DNA from: Chloroflexota bacterium
Lineage (GTDB): Bacteria > Chloroflexota > Anaerolineae > Promineifilales > Promineifilaceae
Assembly: GCA_017993775.1 (NCBI GenBank)
Contig: JAGOMA010000004.1
Location: 147,596-211,595 of the forward strand
Direction of reading: 5' to 3'
DNA: 64,000 nucleotides
This document shows, one piece after another, positions 28,201-37,712 of the stretch. Within the stretch, counting starts at the first letter, position 1. The number at the start of each line of letters is the position of its first letter. The translations under genes and the position numbers were made by a program. Below the pieces are notes generated by a model. It saw only the letters and a program-made list of their open reading frames with translations, made no database searches and was not told where the DNA came from.

Positions 28201-28863
28201 GGAACGAGGTTCATCGCCATAAGCAAGGCCCGGAACAGGCTTGTCGTCATTGGGCCAATCGCTGGTAACGTATGGCAGCCCATTGGCAACTACCCAGGCC
28301 GCCAAACTATCCAGGTCCAAACTAGAGATCTTCTCGCGGGTCAGTGGCTGATCATGGTAGACCAAACAGGGGAAAGAAAGTTCGCGGGTTTGCAGATTAT
28401 GGAGGGCAATAAACCCGGAATCCACCGAAAAGATTTCAAGAATCTGCGCTTGCACTTGCTCGCAAATCGGCAGCAGGGGGCCGAGTGTGCGCACAATTTC
28501 GGCCACACTGAATACGGCTTCCAAAAATCGGATGCGGGCTGCGTTGGCGACAGGGCGAAAAAAAGGCATGGTCGCTAATTGGGCCGCCATCATTTCAGCC
28601 AGTTCCAATTCATCATCAGTAAAGGGGAGGGCGCGGGTGAGGGTGAGCCAATACCCTGAATACCCAATCGGCAGGTGAAGGGTGTAATCGGACGATTGGG
28701 TGGTTGGGGCAACGGCCGTATACGACAAAACAGCTTCTTGAACGTTGAATTGTTCGGTGACAAATTGAACTACCAGCTCTTTAACCCCGGCAAACGTCGT
28801 GACTGCCTTGATGGCTGGTCGCCAAAGACGTAAAGCGTCGAAATAGGTTGCACTTTGTAACAT
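25213..28863 (-). CDS. Multi-GAF sensor histidine kinase (cytosolic)
   Basis: A protein of about 1216 residues without membrane helices. After a degenerate first segment of about 130 residues it has five GAF-like domains. Each ends in a helix of the type A-V-x-N-A-R-L-Y (at about 275, 450, 635, 795 and 960). A coiled coil leads into HisKA with N-V-S-H-E-L-R-T-P-L (phospho-His). HATPase-c follows, with D-Q-G-I-G-M-P (G1) and G-G-T-G-I-G-L-A-I-V (G2). It senses cytosolic ligands, redox or light through its GAF domains and phosphorylates a partner. No response regulator is adjacent. The frame extends to a TTG at 28878; the ATG at 28863 is preferred, without a clear ribosome binding site. Confidence 0.9.
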   Translation of the reverse strand: MLQSATYFDALRLWRPAIKAVTTFAGVKELVVQFVTEQFNVQEAVLSYTAVAPTTQSSDYTLHLPIGYSGYWLTLTRALPFTDDELELAEMMAAQLATMPFFRPVANAARIRFLEAVFSVAEIVRTLGPLLPICEQVQAQILEIFSVDSGFIALHNLQTRELSFPCLVYHDQPLTREKISSLDLDSLAAWVVANGLPYVTSDWPNDDKPVPGLAYGDEPRSVMCVPLLFGDDVLGAISVQSNKSHLFEAADFEILQAVASHLATAVHNAYLYAHAQDLIAKGTHDYQIAVALRQAISAISSTLKQDAILKQLTLALNGVLIFDTAYIFLSENRRFKFVASHDVGDRPLEHAPAELEAMWQDNPLLREIRQYREAILLPNPAAIAQVTPFPDSDRVKSWLGTPFIAGGEMLGVLIIQSEQPDMFGKQQQWLCATLAAHTAVALQNARLYRQTQQQLNELSTLYQASATMTANLDQEFVLQSVVAEMVRALQVDSCTIFVWDRGRHHLVQAAHSNLRQKMSQAAATGAPPEAIGLSRVENLEKNEIIQYIFDTREAYTLRSDNAHTLDRQTMLTAAGLTAVLLVPLVRGDDVLGLLALGQVSDLRSFTTGERRLAQNLAGQAAIAIEHAHLFAQAQRRVEELATFHNIVLQLNTPLKQTTVLDAITESALKLVDATNLHIYLYDQATGQFTFGSALWRDGRRNAAVTAVRPDGLTSTVVKRGEPVIINNAAEHPLFQSKGAKEWGIQAIAGFPLKRGDEVIGAFTITYLHAHVFTKDEILLLNLLADQAAVAVRNARLFDESQRRLRDMSALVDMAQKVTGKLKIRSVLQTTVQILQGLLNARASTITMLTEDRKELIVAAAVGVDEEYMQARMQVDESISGEVVRDGDLVYIRDTYEEPQFLFFSDIVRSLLVVPLIVRGETIGTLTIDSDKANAFSESDIQLMTIAAAQVSIAISNAGLFEEVEARAQELTEAYDELKESDRLKDELVQNVSHELRTPLTFVKGYVDLLMDGEMGLVTPAQQDALQIVATKTDEITRLIDDIITLQRIDAGNLQVAPCSISDLIQKAIAGHRMVAEKKGLLVEADLPPTEGIAPVDKGRINQVLDNLIANAMKFSPDGGTIRVRLEDDEQEVRVIVSDQGIGMPKEKQSRIFDRFYQIDGSSRRRFGGTGIGLAIVKRIVDAHQGKIWVESEPNEGSSFYFALPKTRRAHGEPVKS

Positions 28864-29063
28864 AAGGTAATTACTCAAAGGCTAAATAGTTCGATTAAAT
28901 GTGCCCCAAACCACCAAATGAACCGATGTTGGCGGAATAGCATTTTAAATTTTTACTTTCGGACGAGTACCGATAAAAGCATTATTTCCAGGAAACGTCA
29001 ATGAATGCTAGTGAAAGTGCCGTTAAAAGTCAACGTTTAAGAAAAAAAGACGTGTCTGTTCAG

Positions 29064-29135
29064 CAAGACCCCAAGGGGTTGATACCCCAATAATCCAGGT
29101 TCTCCGGAACAAAGCCTTGGGGTCTGTACAGATAC
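29064..29135. repeat. Intergenic palindromic repeat, copy A
   Basis: This 72-bp element has perfect 11-bp terminal inverted repeats, AGACCCCAAGG (29066-29076) and CCTTGGGGTCT (29115-29125), and ends in GTACAGATAC. A diverged copy with the same internal order lies at 39521-39596. It sits between the secA terminator and the histidine-kinase gene. It resembles a MITE or REP-type element. The rest of the 322-bp gap (28879-29063) shows no gene; a weak minus-strand TTGACG-N17-TTTTAT pair there may serve the kinase. Confidence 0.7.
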
Positions 29136-29182
29136 AAAAAGACAGCGCTTTTCCCTTTGGGGTTGATGAGCGCTGTCTTTTT
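29136..29182. terminator. Bidirectional terminator after secA
   Basis: AAAAAGACAGCGCT (29136-29149) pairs perfectly with AGCGCTGTCTTTTT (29169-29182) over 14 bp. The A run and T run at its ends give a U tail in both directions. secA (minus strand) stops at 29201, just upstream in its own direction. Confidence 0.85.
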
Positions 29183-29200
29183 CCTAAACTGTCATTGTAG

Positions 29201-32200
29201 TTATTTGCGTGACGGCCGTTTCTTGACAGGCGGTTGTGCCGGGGCAACGGCCGTGGGGGCGGCGCTGCCATGACAATGCTTATACTTTTTACCGCTGCCG
29301 CACGGACACGGATCGTTGCGCCCAACTTTAGGCACATCGCGGCGTGTCTCCACACCCTTGCCCTGGCTGCGCTTCACCACCTGGAAACCCGCCTCCTGAG
29401 CCTTCAACTGGTACGTCACCTCGGCTTCCTGCTGCTTGATATACGCCTGATGGCTATCCACTTGCCGGAAGAAGCGATCCACCACGTCCCGGTTCACATT
29501 TTGGCGCATATTGGCAAACATTTCCGCCGAACGAATTTTGTATTGTACCTTCGGGTCTCGCTGCCCAACGGCTTCCAAGCCAACCTCCCGGCGCAGATCG
29601 TCCATGGCTGTCAGATAATCGCGCCATTCGCGGTCGATGGCATCCAATAACAGCAGGCGCTGGAAATTCTCATATTCTTCAGCGCCAATGCGCTCACGCC
29701 ATCTGTTTTGATGTTTGGTCACATACCCGCGCAGGGCCGCCACCATTTGCTCGCTGTCCAGCGTCGAAAGTCCCTTGAGCAGCAAATCACGCAAGGCCGC
29801 ATCAACCGCCAGCCGGAAACGAAGCTGGCGCGACGCGGCATTTTTAATCGACAAACCATCCAAATTAAATTGGCTAAATGCCTGATTCAGCTTCTCCTCG
29901 GCTTCTTGCCAGATTTTCGTCCGCTCTGCGGGCGCAATTTGCTCTGCCAGGAAGTCGTTATAAAACTCTTCTACGTGAGCAAGATAGTCACGCCGGGAAT
30001 TCTCGCGCGCCTGGTGCTGCCCGGAACGCCGCCCGGACAAGCTGCCCAGGTTAGGCACAGAAGCCAACAGCGGCAAGAACCGCCCCATCGCTTGCAGCAG
30101 CTGCTGAATGTTCAGGCCGTTTTCTTCATTTTCATACGCCAGAGTAAGCAAGGTGTCGGCCAGACGGCCGGTAGACAATTCCGCTAATTCGGCGCGATCC
30201 AGTTCTGTGATGGCCGGCAACAGGCCGCGCAGTCGGGCTATGACGCCATTGATATTGATGGTATCTAACGCATCGGTGCTAAAGTCATTGATCGTGCGAT
30301 CAATTTCAGTGCGCACAAAACCGATGTAGTGGTCGATGTAATTATCAACAAGTTCCTCAATCGCGTTGGTGAACGCTTCACCCACTTTTTCGTTCAGGTC
30401 GATGGTTTCGCCCAGCAGGATGGCGCGTCGCTCGTTGTAAATGGCTTGTCGCTGCCGGTTCATGACGTCGTCGTATTCGACGATGTTTTTGCGCAAGTCG
30501 AAGTTGTAGCCTTCAATTCGCTCTTGTGAGCTTTCGATGATGCGATCTAGCACGCTAAATTCCAAGGGTGTGTCCTCGGGAATGTTCGATAACACACCGC
30601 GCGACATCCAGGCTTTGAGTCGTTCGCCGCCAAACCGGCGCATGAGGTCATCTTCTAGCGAGAGGAAGAAACGCGAGGAGCCGGGGTCGCCCTGACGGGC
30701 GGCACGGCCACGAAGCTGATTATCAATACGGCGTGATTCGTGCCGTTCCGAGCCGATCACATGCAGGCCGCCCAGTTCGCGGACCTCGCGTTGTTCGGCT
30801 TTGGCCTGGCCTTTTAGAGCTTCGATTTTGCCGATGGTGTCGGCCGGCAGGCCGGGGACGGCGTTGATAATGCGTTGGGCTTCGTTGTCATCGCCGGCCA
30901 GGACGGCGCGAATGAGGGCGGCACGGCCGTTAAAGTGCTTATCAAACAACATTTCGGCCAGGAATTGGGCGGTGGCTTTGGGGTCCTGGTGAATGGCTTG
31001 GTAACGGCCGTATTCCTCTTGCAGCCGCACAATGTCATCCACCAGCGCCACATCTTTATTCAGATCATCCAGATATACCCGGGCTTCGCTCAACATGCCG
31101 CCGCGCACCAAACGAACAACGTACAGCGTCTGATCATAGTCCAGATCGTATGGCTCTTGCAGCGTGCGCGCCAGATAGCCAATAATTTGCACCTTCTCGA
31201 TTTCGGCCAACGCCTCATCAAAACGTGTCTTGGTATGCTGCAGCTCCTCAACCAACACATCATCCAGTTTGGGGTGTTTTTGGGCGTAGGTGTACGCAAC
31301 TTCTTCACCTTCTTCAAACAGGCGCACAGCCAGTTGAGTTAACTGCACGCGGTCGAACAACTCTTTTTCGATCATTTCGGCGGCCAGCCCTTCGGCATTA
31401 CCGCCTAACAAAATATCCGTACCACGACCCGCCATGTTGGTGGAAATGGTAACGGCCCCCTTTCGACCAGCCTGCGCCACAATCAACGCTTCAGACTGAT
31501 GGATTTTAGCGTTCAACACGGCATGGGGAATGCGCTCGCTTTTTAACATGCGATCAATCATTTCTGAATGTTCAACGGATGTGGTGCCTACGAGAATGGG
31601 ACGGCCGTCTTCATGAATGCGCTTAATCTCACGAATGATCGCCTTATCCTTCGCCTCCACCGTCGCGTACACCTGATCGGCAAAGTCGATACGCTTGAAA
31701 TAAACCGGCTTTCCAGACTGCGGATCCACATACACAGTGGCCTCAGCGCCCTCTACCTTTTCCTTGCGCTCCTGGAGGCCCAATTGGCCGGACTCCACCA
31801 CATCTTGCACATTTGTCGGCAGCGGGGCCACACCCAGCTCGTAAATCTCATTAAATTCCTCGGCATCCGTCAGCGCCGTACCGGTCATACCAGCCAGTTT
31901 TTCGTACAACCGGAAATAGTTTTGCAACGTGATTGTGGCCACCGTAACCGTCTCGCGGCGCACATTCACCCCTTCTTTCGCTTCAATCGCCTCATGCAGC
32001 CCGTCCGAATAACGCCGCCCAGCCATCAAACGGCCGGTGAAATCATCGACAATGATCACCTCGCCATCTTGCACCACATAGTGTACATCCCGCTTAAACA
32101 GGTATTGGGCGCGTAGGGCATTGTCCAGATAGTAGGTCAGGTGGAAAAAGCGTGGATCGTACAGACTGTCCCCGGCATCCTGGTCGATTTCAGGAATGCG

Positions 32201-33118
32201 ATTTTCAATTTCCGCAATCCCCATTTCTGTCAGGCTGATGGAACGGCTTTTTTCGTCGATGTCGTAATGGCCGGTGGGGTCTTCATCTTCTTCGGCCGTG
32301 TTCTCACGCAGCCGCCGCACATATTCGGCGAAACGCACATAATCCTTGCCGGAACGTGGCGCAGGCCCAGAAATAATCAGCGGGGTTCGGGCTTCGTCAA
32401 TCAACACATTGTCGACTTCGTCAATAACCGCAAAATACAGTTCGCGCTGCATAATCCGATCTTTGCTGGTCGCCATGTTGTCGCGCAGGTAATCGAACCC
32501 AAATTCGCTGCTGATGCCATAGGTAATGTCGGCCAGATAGGCTTGCTGGCGCGTACACGGCCGCCAGTGGACCAATCGCTCATCTTCCAATTCGGCCCCA
32601 GGGTTTACATAATCGGGGTCATACAGAGCAGAAAACTGCTGCGGCCCAATACACGCGACGCTCAGGCCTAGATGGTAAAAAATGTTACCCATCCAACCAC
32701 CATCACGACGCGCCAGGTATTCGTTAACGGTTACCAGATGTGCGCCTCGACCAGTCAAGGCGTTCAGGAACAACGGCAAAGTAGCAACCAGCGTTTTCCC
32801 TTCACCTGTGCGCATTTCGACCACTTCGCCACGATGGAGCAAGACGCCGCCCATGATCTGGACGTCGTAATGGCGCAGGCCAGTTGTGCGCACAGAGGCT
32901 TCGCGGACCAGCGCGTATGCTTCCGGCAGCAAATCTTCTAGCGATTCGCCATTTTGCAGGCGTTCGCGCAGTACGGCCGTTTTGGCGCGCAGTTCGTCAT
33001 CACTCATTTGTTGCAGCGTCGCTTCCAAATCGCCAACTCCGTTGACAATCGGTCGCAAGCTGGCGATCAATTTTTTGTTGGAATCTCCAACGATTTTTGT
33101 GAATAGTTTTTTAAACAT
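29201..33118 (-). CDS. secA: Preprotein translocase ATPase SecA, enlarged
   Basis: This 1305-residue protein is the motor that pushes unfolded preproteins through SecYEG. The N-terminal part has the Walker A region (M-R-T-G-E-G-K-T-L) and [15 protein letters not shown]. The second nucleotide domain has N-M-A-G-R-G-T-D and, near residue 785, [15 protein letters not shown]. About 200 residues separate these two motifs, against roughly 15-45 in Bacillus or E. coli, so a large insert lies in the second motor domain. More extra sequence is in the helical C-terminal half. The C-terminus is a zinc SEC-C motif ([17 protein letters not shown]). E. coli SecA has 901 residues. It is the only gene between its flanking gaps. 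Confidence 0.95.
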   Translation of the reverse strand: MFKKLFTKIVGDSNKKLIASLRPIVNGVGDLEATLQQMSDDELRAKTAVLRERLQNGESLEDLLPEAYALVREASVRTTGLRHYDVQIMGGVLLHRGEVVEMRTGEGKTLVATLPLFLNALTGRGAHLVTVNEYLARRDGGWMGNIFYHLGLSVACIGPQQFSALYDPDYVNPGAELEDERLVHWRPCTRQQAYLADITYGISSEFGFDYLRDNMATSKDRIMQRELYFAVIDEVDNVLIDEARTPLIISGPAPRSGKDYVRFAEYVRRLRENTAEEDEDPTGHYDIDEKSRSISLTEMGIAEIENRIPEIDQDAGDSLYDPRFFHLTYYLDNALRAQYLFKRDVHYVVQDGEVIIVDDFTGRLMAGRRYSDGLHEAIEAKEGVNVRRETVTVATITLQNYFRLYEKLAGMTGTALTDAEEFNEIYELGVAPLPTNVQDVVESGQLGLQERKEKVEGAEATVYVDPQSGKPVYFKRIDFADQVYATVEAKDKAIIREIKRIHEDGRPILVGTTSVEHSEMIDRMLKSERIPHAVLNAKIHQSEALIVAQAGRKGAVTISTNMAGRGTDILLGGNAEGLAAEMIEKELFDRVQLTQLAVRLFEEGEEVAYTYAQKHPKLDDVLVEELQHTKTRFDEALAEIEKVQIIGYLARTLQEPYDLDYDQTLYVVRLVRGGMLSEARVYLDDLNKDVALVDDIVRLQEEYGRYQAIHQDPKATAQFLAEMLFDKHFNGRAALIRAVLAGDDNEAQRIINAVPGLPADTIGKIEALKGQAKAEQREVRELGGLHVIGSERHESRRIDNQLRGRAARQGDPGSSRFFLSLEDDLMRRFGGERLKAWMSRGVLSNIPEDTPLEFSVLDRIIESSQERIEGYNFDLRKNIVEYDDVMNRQRQAIYNERRAILLGETIDLNEKVGEAFTNAIEELVDNYIDHYIGFVRTEIDRTINDFSTDALDTININGVIARLRGLLPAITELDRAELAELSTGRLADTLLTLAYENEENGLNIQQLLQAMGRFLPLLASVPNLGSLSGRRSGQHQARENSRRDYLAHVEEFYNDFLAEQIAPAERTKIWQEAEEKLNQAFSQFNLDGLSIKNAASRQLRFRLAVDAALRDLLLKGLSTLDSEQMVAALRGYVTKHQNRWRERIGAEEYENFQRLLLLDAIDREWRDYLTAMDDLRREVGLEAVGQRDPKVQYKIRSAEMFANMRQNVNRDVVDRFFRQVDSHQAYIKQQEAEVTYQLKAQEAGFQVVKRSQGKGVETRRDVPKVGRNDPCPCGSGKKYKHCHGSAAPTAVAPAQPPVKKRPSRK

Positions 33119-33353
33119 ACCAGTTGATAAAACCTTAACTTGATTGGGTAGAGGTTAAATTGACGAGTCTCTGAATCTTTCCGCTCAGTGTAAACTGCCA
33201 AACAAGCCACAGCAATGCCAAGATGTTTGCAAACTGCTGGCAAAGAGACTCAATTATCTACCTTTCTTTGTGAATGGATGCAGCGTCAACTAATTTACCA
33301 CGATTATCTTAATTTTGTATTAACTCGCGGCACTTTGATCATGCTGGCCGGTT

Positions 33354-34307
33354 TTATTCGTTGAAAAGCTCTCCAACGCTCCGGCCTTCGTGCGAGCGAA
33401 GAATGACTTCGCCCAACAGCTTGGCTACAGTCAGAACGGTCATATTAGGCAGAATTTTTTCCGGCGGAATGGGAAGTGTATCTGTGGTGATGATTTCTTT
33501 GATAGGCAAATTCCGCAGCCGCGTGACGGCCGGATCAGACAACACCGGATGGGTAAAAGCGATATAAACATCGCGTGCGCCTTGCGCCTTAACAAGATTA
33601 ACGGCTTGCTCAATGGAACCGGCCGTGTCCACCAAATCATCGACAATAATTACGTCTTTGTCCGCCACGCTGCCGATAATGGACAGCGCCTGTCGTTCGC
33701 GGGTGTTGCCCACGCGCCGTTTTTCGACAAAAGCCAGCGGCAAGTCGAGGCGCGCGGCCGCATTTCGCCCTTGTTTGGCATAGCCCAAATCTGGTGTGAC
33801 TACCACGCCATCCAGGTGTTTTTCGTTCAAATAATCCATGAGGATGTGCGAAGCGGTGAGCGAATCGCCAGGGATTTTATAAAAACCCTGGATTTGTCCG
33901 GCGTGCAGGTCAATCGTCATCCAACGATCGGCCCCGGCGACTTCGATCATGTCTGCCAGCAATCTGGCGGTGATGGGGACGCGGGGTTCGACTTTTTTAT
34001 CGCTTTGAGAGTAGGCCATGTAGGGGACCACGGCCGTTACCCGCCCTACCGAATCACGCTTCATGCAGTCAATGGCAATCAGCAATTCCATGATATTGCG
34101 ATGAACAGGGCGCGAATGGCTCTGAATGATGTATACATCTTTGCCCCGCACGCTGCCAGACAGGCGAACGAGCAAATTTTCATTGGGAAATTCCACAATA
34201 TCCCAGGGGCTGAGGGGAATGCCGACGTAATCGGCAATACGCTGGGCTAATGCCGGACAGCCAGACCCGGCAAATAATTTGATGTCGCCTACGGATAACT
34301 TGACCAT
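33354..34307 (-). CDS. prs: Ribose-phosphate pyrophosphokinase
   Basis: A 317-residue enzyme that makes PRPP from ribose 5-phosphate and ATP, feeding purine, pyrimidine, His and Trp synthesis. Recognisable motifs are the N-terminal F-A-G-S-G, the Y-I-I-Q-S-H flexible-loop region, the metal-binding D-L-H-A-G-Q-I-Q-G-F, the K-x-R motif (E-K-R-R), and the PRPP-loop V-I-I-V-D-D-L-V-D-T-A-G-S. The open frame extends to 34529, but those residues lie inside the next gene and look non-natural. The ATG at 34307 has GAGGCGG in front and gives the usual length. It lies 35 bp after the meaB stop. Confidence 0.95.
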   Translation of the reverse strand: MVKLSVGDIKLFAGSGCPALAQRIADYVGIPLSPWDIVEFPNENLLVRLSGSVRGKDVYIIQSHSRPVHRNIMELLIAIDCMKRDSVGRVTAVVPYMAYSQSDKKVEPRVPITARLLADMIEVAGADRWMTIDLHAGQIQGFYKIPGDSLTASHILMDYLNEKHLDGVVVTPDLGYAKQGRNAAARLDLPLAFVEKRRVGNTRERQALSIIGSVADKDVIIVDDLVDTAGSIEQAVNLVKAQGARDVYIAFTHPVLSDPAVTRLRNLPIKEIITTDTLPIPPEKILPNMTVLTVAKLLGEVILRSHEGRSVGELFNE

Positions 34308-34342
34308 ACGAACCGCCTCCCTCGACAAGATTGTTTGGGTAA

Positions 34343-35341
34343 TTACGGAGATAGTTGGGCAAACAGGTGGGCAACGGCCGTATACGGGTCCATTTCTCGG
34401 GCAGCAACGGCCGTAATCAACGCCTCCTGCAAGTCTAAAGACACCGTCACCCGCAGTCGGCGGAGCAGCCGCGCCTGGAGCAGGCGCTCCACTTCTCGAC
34501 GGCTGCGGGATTTTTCTTTTGCCAGCCAATTGCTTGATGATTGCAAATAACGCCGATGGCGCTGGATGGCTTCAACTAGCTCTGGGAGGCCTGCCCCGCT
34601 TACGGCCGTTGTCGGCTGCACAGGAACTGACCAGACCTCATCGGCCAGTACTGGCTCAGCGGTGGCTTCGGTTGTCAAACGGCCGTGATGCCCCGGCGCG
34701 GGTCCCGCGCCCAAATGCAGCATCAGTTCCAACGACTTGATCGTCCGATCTGCGCCCGGCCGGTCTGCCTTATTAACGACGAGGACATCAGCAATTTCCA
34801 AAATGCCAGCCTTAAAGGTTTGAATATCATCGCCCATGCCCGGCGCTTCAATCACCAGAGTCGTGTGGGCCATCGTTGCGATGTCTACTTCCGCCTGTCC
34901 CGCCCCGACTGTTTCCACCAAGATAATCGGATAGCCGGCCGCATCCAGAATTTTAATGACTGCCGCCGTTGCTTCCGCCAGCCCGCCCAAATTGCCCCGC
35001 GAGGCCATGCTGCGAATGAAAATGCCTCGATCTCCGGCCAAATCACGCATTCGGACGCGGTCGCCTAACAGTGCGCCGCCCGTAAATGGGCTGCTGGGAT
35101 CCACGGCAATGATGCCCACCGTCTGATCCAGACGGCGAAAGGCTTTGGCCAATTCGTTGACCAATGTACTTTTGCCGGCTCCTGGCGGTCCGGTGATGCC
35201 GATGATATGCGCCTGGCCGGTATGGGGATAAAGAGCGGTAACGGCCGTTTCCGCAGCCGTCTCGCTGTTTTCTACCAGGCTAATCAATCGGGCAATTGCT
35301 CGCGGACGGCCGTCACGCGCCTGTCGCAGGAGATCATCCAC
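34343..35341 (-). CDS. meaB: Methylmalonyl-CoA mutase-associated GTPase MeaB/ArgK
   Basis: A 332-residue G3E-type GTPase that protects and reactivates B12-dependent acyl-CoA mutases. It shows the P-loop [19 protein letters not shown], the switch segment [10 protein letters not shown], and N-K-A-D for guanine. A C-terminal helical tail is present. The frame extends to 35362, but the GTG at 35341 is preferred: GGGAGG lies 9 nt upstream, and this start overlaps the stop of the B12-binding subunit gene by 8 bp, giving translational coupling. The gene order B12 subunit then MeaB is typical. Confidence 0.93.
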   Translation of the reverse strand: MDDLLRQARDGRPRAIARLISLVENSETAAETAVTALYPHTGQAHIIGITGPPGAGKSTLVNELAKAFRRLDQTVGIIAVDPSSPFTGGALLGDRVRMRDLAGDRGIFIRSMASRGNLGGLAEATAAVIKILDAAGYPIILVETVGAGQAEVDIATMAHTTLVIEAPGMGDDIQTFKAGILEIADVLVVNKADRPGADRTIKSLELMLHLGAGPAPGHHGRLTTEATAEPVLADEVWSVPVQPTTAVSGAGLPELVEAIQRHRRYLQSSSNWLAKEKSRSRREVERLLQARLLRRLRVTVSLDLQEALITAVAAREMDPYTAVAHLFAQLSP

Positions 35342-35738
35342 TCTGCAACGCCTCCCGCACAAACCTCACAATCTCGTCAGTGCTGGAGCCAGGTCCAAAA
35401 ACGGCCGCAACGCCCATATCTTTTAAGACCGGCAAATCATCCGCCGGAATAATCCCGCCTAAAAAGAGCGGCACGTCGGCCATGTCATTCTCCCGCAAAA
35501 GGGCCAGCACACGCTCCGTCAGCGGCAAGTGAGCCCCAGAAAGAATACTCAAACCTATTGCGTCCACGTCTTCCTGCAGCGCAGCCTCGACAATCATCTC
35601 CGGCGTCTGCCTTAATCCGGTGTAAATGATTTCCATGCCGGCATCGCGCAGCGCGCGGGCCACTACTTTTGCGCCTCGATCATGACCATCAAGTCCCGGT
35701 TTCGCAATCAAAACACGCGGCGTGTGTTCATCTCTCAT
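35334..35738 (-). CDS. Cobalamin-binding subunit of an acyl-CoA mutase
   Basis: A 134-residue B12-binding domain protein with D-G-H-D-R-G (the cobalamin-ligating D-x-H-x-x-G), the S-I-L-S-G-A-H segment and the G-G-I-I-P motif. This is the layout of stand-alone small subunits of methylmalonyl-CoA or hydroxyisobutyryl-CoA mutase. The large catalytic subunit is not in this window. The frame extends to 35813; the ATG at 35738 is preferred because AGGAG precedes it and the homologous region begins here. It overlaps meaB by 8 bp. Confidence 0.9.
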   Translation of the reverse strand: MRDEHTPRVLIAKPGLDGHDRGAKVVARALRDAGMEIIYTGLRQTPEMIVEAALQEDVDAIGLSILSGAHLPLTERVLALLRENDMADVPLFLGGIIPADDLPVLKDMGVAAVFGPGSSTDEIVRFVREALQSG

Positions 35739-35946
35739 CCACTCAACTCTCCTTATCGCCCTCCACAAGGCCACACCGATGATCGTAGACCTCGTCACGA
35801 TCAAAATTGACATATTCTGTTCGGATTATAACGAGAGACTCTCACTTTATCTAATCCGACCACCCCCATTCTGGCAACCCATATCTGGCAACTTGTCTAA
35901 TTTCGTGGCGATTTCGGCGTTGGGAATAATTTTCTGGAACAACTGC

Positions 35947-35976
35947 TTGCAATTAGGGCCAATTCTGGACTATACT
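35947..35976 (+). promoter_or_regulatory. Putative promoter of the SH3-repeat gene
   Basis: TTGCAA (35947-35952) and TATACT (35971-35976) are separated by 18 bp. The leader would be about 60 nt before the ATG at 36043, whose ribosome binding site GGAGGG starts at 36031. The remainder of the gap back to 35739 shows no gene. Confidence 0.5.
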
Positions 35977-36042
35977 CTTATGTAATACTGTTATGTAACC
36001 TTGCATAATTGCCGGTAAATTACATCCGCAGGAGGGTGTCTT

Positions 36043-37632
36043 ATGTTCAAACAAGCAAAATTGGCTAAATGGTATCTGATTTTGGCGCTGGTCATCGGCA
36101 TTGTGGCGCTGGTTTCTGTGCAAACGGCCGTTGCCCAAGATCGCGCCGCCACAGGCATTGTCAGCACCGGCGCGCTCAACGTCCGATCCGGACCTGGACT
36201 GGAATTTGGCATCATCACCACCACCTACCAGGGACACGCCGTGGCCGTCCTGGGCCGCAGCGGCTTCAACACGTGGGTAGAGGTTCGCACCTTCGACGGC
36301 GTCGTCGGCTGGGTCAACTCCAACTACCTGCAAATGAATGTGGCGCTCAACAATTTGCCAGTTGTGGGCACAGGAGTCGTTCCTCCCGGCGCTACGCCCA
36401 TCCCACCGGCCAACACCCCGGCGATTGGCGTCGTGAACACCGGCGCCGTGAATGTGCGCTCCGGCCCGGGCTACGGTTTCCCGATCGTGACCATCGCCTA
36501 TCAGGGTTACACCTTCACATTGCTGGGCCGCACTGCCGATAATGCCTGGGTAAAAGTTCGCATGGTAGACACCACGGAAGGCTGGGTGAACAGCAGCGCG
36601 CTCAACACAAATGTTCCTGTTGGCTCTCTGGCCATCATCACCGTAGTCGCCCCGCCAACCAGTGGGACAACGGCCGTTGTCAACACCGGCGCGCTCAACG
36701 TTCGGTCTGGTCCTGGGCTGCAATTTGGCGCTGTGGCAGCCGTGTACAACGGCCACGTGGTGCAAATGCTCGGCCGCAACGCCGACAACAGTTGGGTGAA
36801 AGTACGGCTGTTCAACGGCCAGGAAGGCTGGGTAAACGCCAGATACATCACCCCCAATTCGCCCATCGCCAACCTGCCCGTGCTGGACAATTCCACCACG
36901 ACACCGCCAGGCGCAACGGCCGTTGTCAACACCGGCGCGCTCAATGTACGCTCTGGTCCGGGACCGCAGTTTAGCGCCCTTACCTCCGTGTCCTCCGGGA
37001 CCAATCTATCGCTCATTGGCCGGAACCAGAATGCCAGTTGGGCCAAAGTTCGCCTGTCTACCGGCGTAGAAGGCTGGGTAAACACCAGCTACATCGTCAG
37101 TAATGTCGCCATCACCAGCCTGCCCATTGTCGATGGTTCCAGCAACGTGCCGGCCGGCACAGTCAACACCGGCGCGCTGAACGTCCGCTCCGGGCCGGGT
37201 GTCGGCTTTAGCGTGTTGGAAGTTGTTTACCAGGGCACGCGGGTGAACCTGCTCGGCCGCACGGCCGATTCCAGCTGGGTCCAAATTCAGACTCCTAAAG
37301 GGACAACCGGTTGGGTCAATGCGACACTGCTGCAAACCAACGTGCCAATCACCAATTTGCCCGTTGTCGGCGGCACGACGCCCCCTCCGCCAGTCACCAC
37401 CAACGCAGTCGTAACCACCGGCGCGCTGAACGTTCGTTCCGGCCCAGGACTGGCATTCCCAGTTGTTACCACCGTGTACAATGGCAACGGACTGCTGCTG
37501 ATTGGGCGCAGCGCCACGGCCGTTACACCCCCGTGGGTCCAAGTCCGACTGGAAAATGGTCTGGTTGGCTGGGTAAACGCCAACTTTATCTTTACCAATG
37601 TACCGCTGGCTAACCTGCCAGTCACCGGCTAA
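36043..37632 (+). CDS. Secreted protein with six bacterial SH3 repeats
   Basis: A 529-residue protein with a signal peptide (hydrophobic residues about 11-28, cleavage likely after A-V-A before Q-D). Six SH3b repeats follow, each beginning with N-T-G-A-L-N-V-R-S-G-P-G or a close variant and ending near G-W-V-N. They are spaced about 80-85 residues apart and separated by short Pro/Thr linkers. No catalytic domain is present. SH3b domains bind peptidoglycan or cell-surface polymers, so this looks like a wall- or surface-binding scaffold. The repeats are very similar at DNA level too, suggesting recent expansion. It is a single-gene unit with its own promoter and terminator. Confidence 0.88.
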   Translation: MFKQAKLAKWYLILALVIGIVALVSVQTAVAQDRAATGIVSTGALNVRSGPGLEFGIITTTYQGHAVAVLGRSGFNTWVEVRTFDGVVGWVNSNYLQMNVALNNLPVVGTGVVPPGATPIPPANTPAIGVVNTGAVNVRSGPGYGFPIVTIAYQGYTFTLLGRTADNAWVKVRMVDTTEGWVNSSALNTNVPVGSLAIITVVAPPTSGTTAVVNTGALNVRSGPGLQFGAVAAVYNGHVVQMLGRNADNSWVKVRLFNGQEGWVNARYITPNSPIANLPVLDNSTTTPPGATAVVNTGALNVRSGPGPQFSALTSVSSGTNLSLIGRNQNASWAKVRLSTGVEGWVNTSYIVSNVAITSLPIVDGSSNVPAGTVNTGALNVRSGPGVGFSVLEVVYQGTRVNLLGRTADSSWVQIQTPKGTTGWVNATLLQTNVPITNLPVVGGTTPPPPVTTNAVVTTGALNVRSGPGLAFPVVTTVYNGNGLLLIGRSATAVTPPWVQVRLENGLVGWVNANFIFTNVPLANLPVTG

Positions 37633-37653
37633 ATGAACACGCAAATATAATGC

Positions 37654-37696
37654 AAAAGGGGGCGCCGAGAAGAATCTCAGCGCCCCCTTTTTTTTT
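37654..37696 (+). terminator. Intrinsic terminator of the SH3-repeat gene
   Basis: GGGGGCGC (37658-37665) pairs with GCGCCCCC (37680-37687). An inner GAGA/TCTC pairing extends the stem past one mismatch, and a run of nine T follows from 37688. The A run on the other side gives a weaker tail for the convergent SulP gene. Confidence 0.88.
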
Positions 37697-37712
37697 GCAA
37701 ACGGCCAGGTGT

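Noticed and set aside
29023..29355. Small open frame overlapping palindromic repeat copy A and the end of secA
   Set aside because: It spans a terminator and a repeat and has no start signal; explained by the repeat.
34308..34529. Upstream in-frame extension of prs (74 codons)
   Set aside because: It lies inside the meaB reading region, has low-complexity Pro/Ala/Arg composition, and a better ATG with a ribosome binding site gives the usual PRPP synthetase length.
35739..35813. N-terminal extension of the B12-binding subunit
   Set aside because: The ATG at 35738 has a ribosome binding site and begins at the conserved domain; the extension resembles upstream non-coding sequence.
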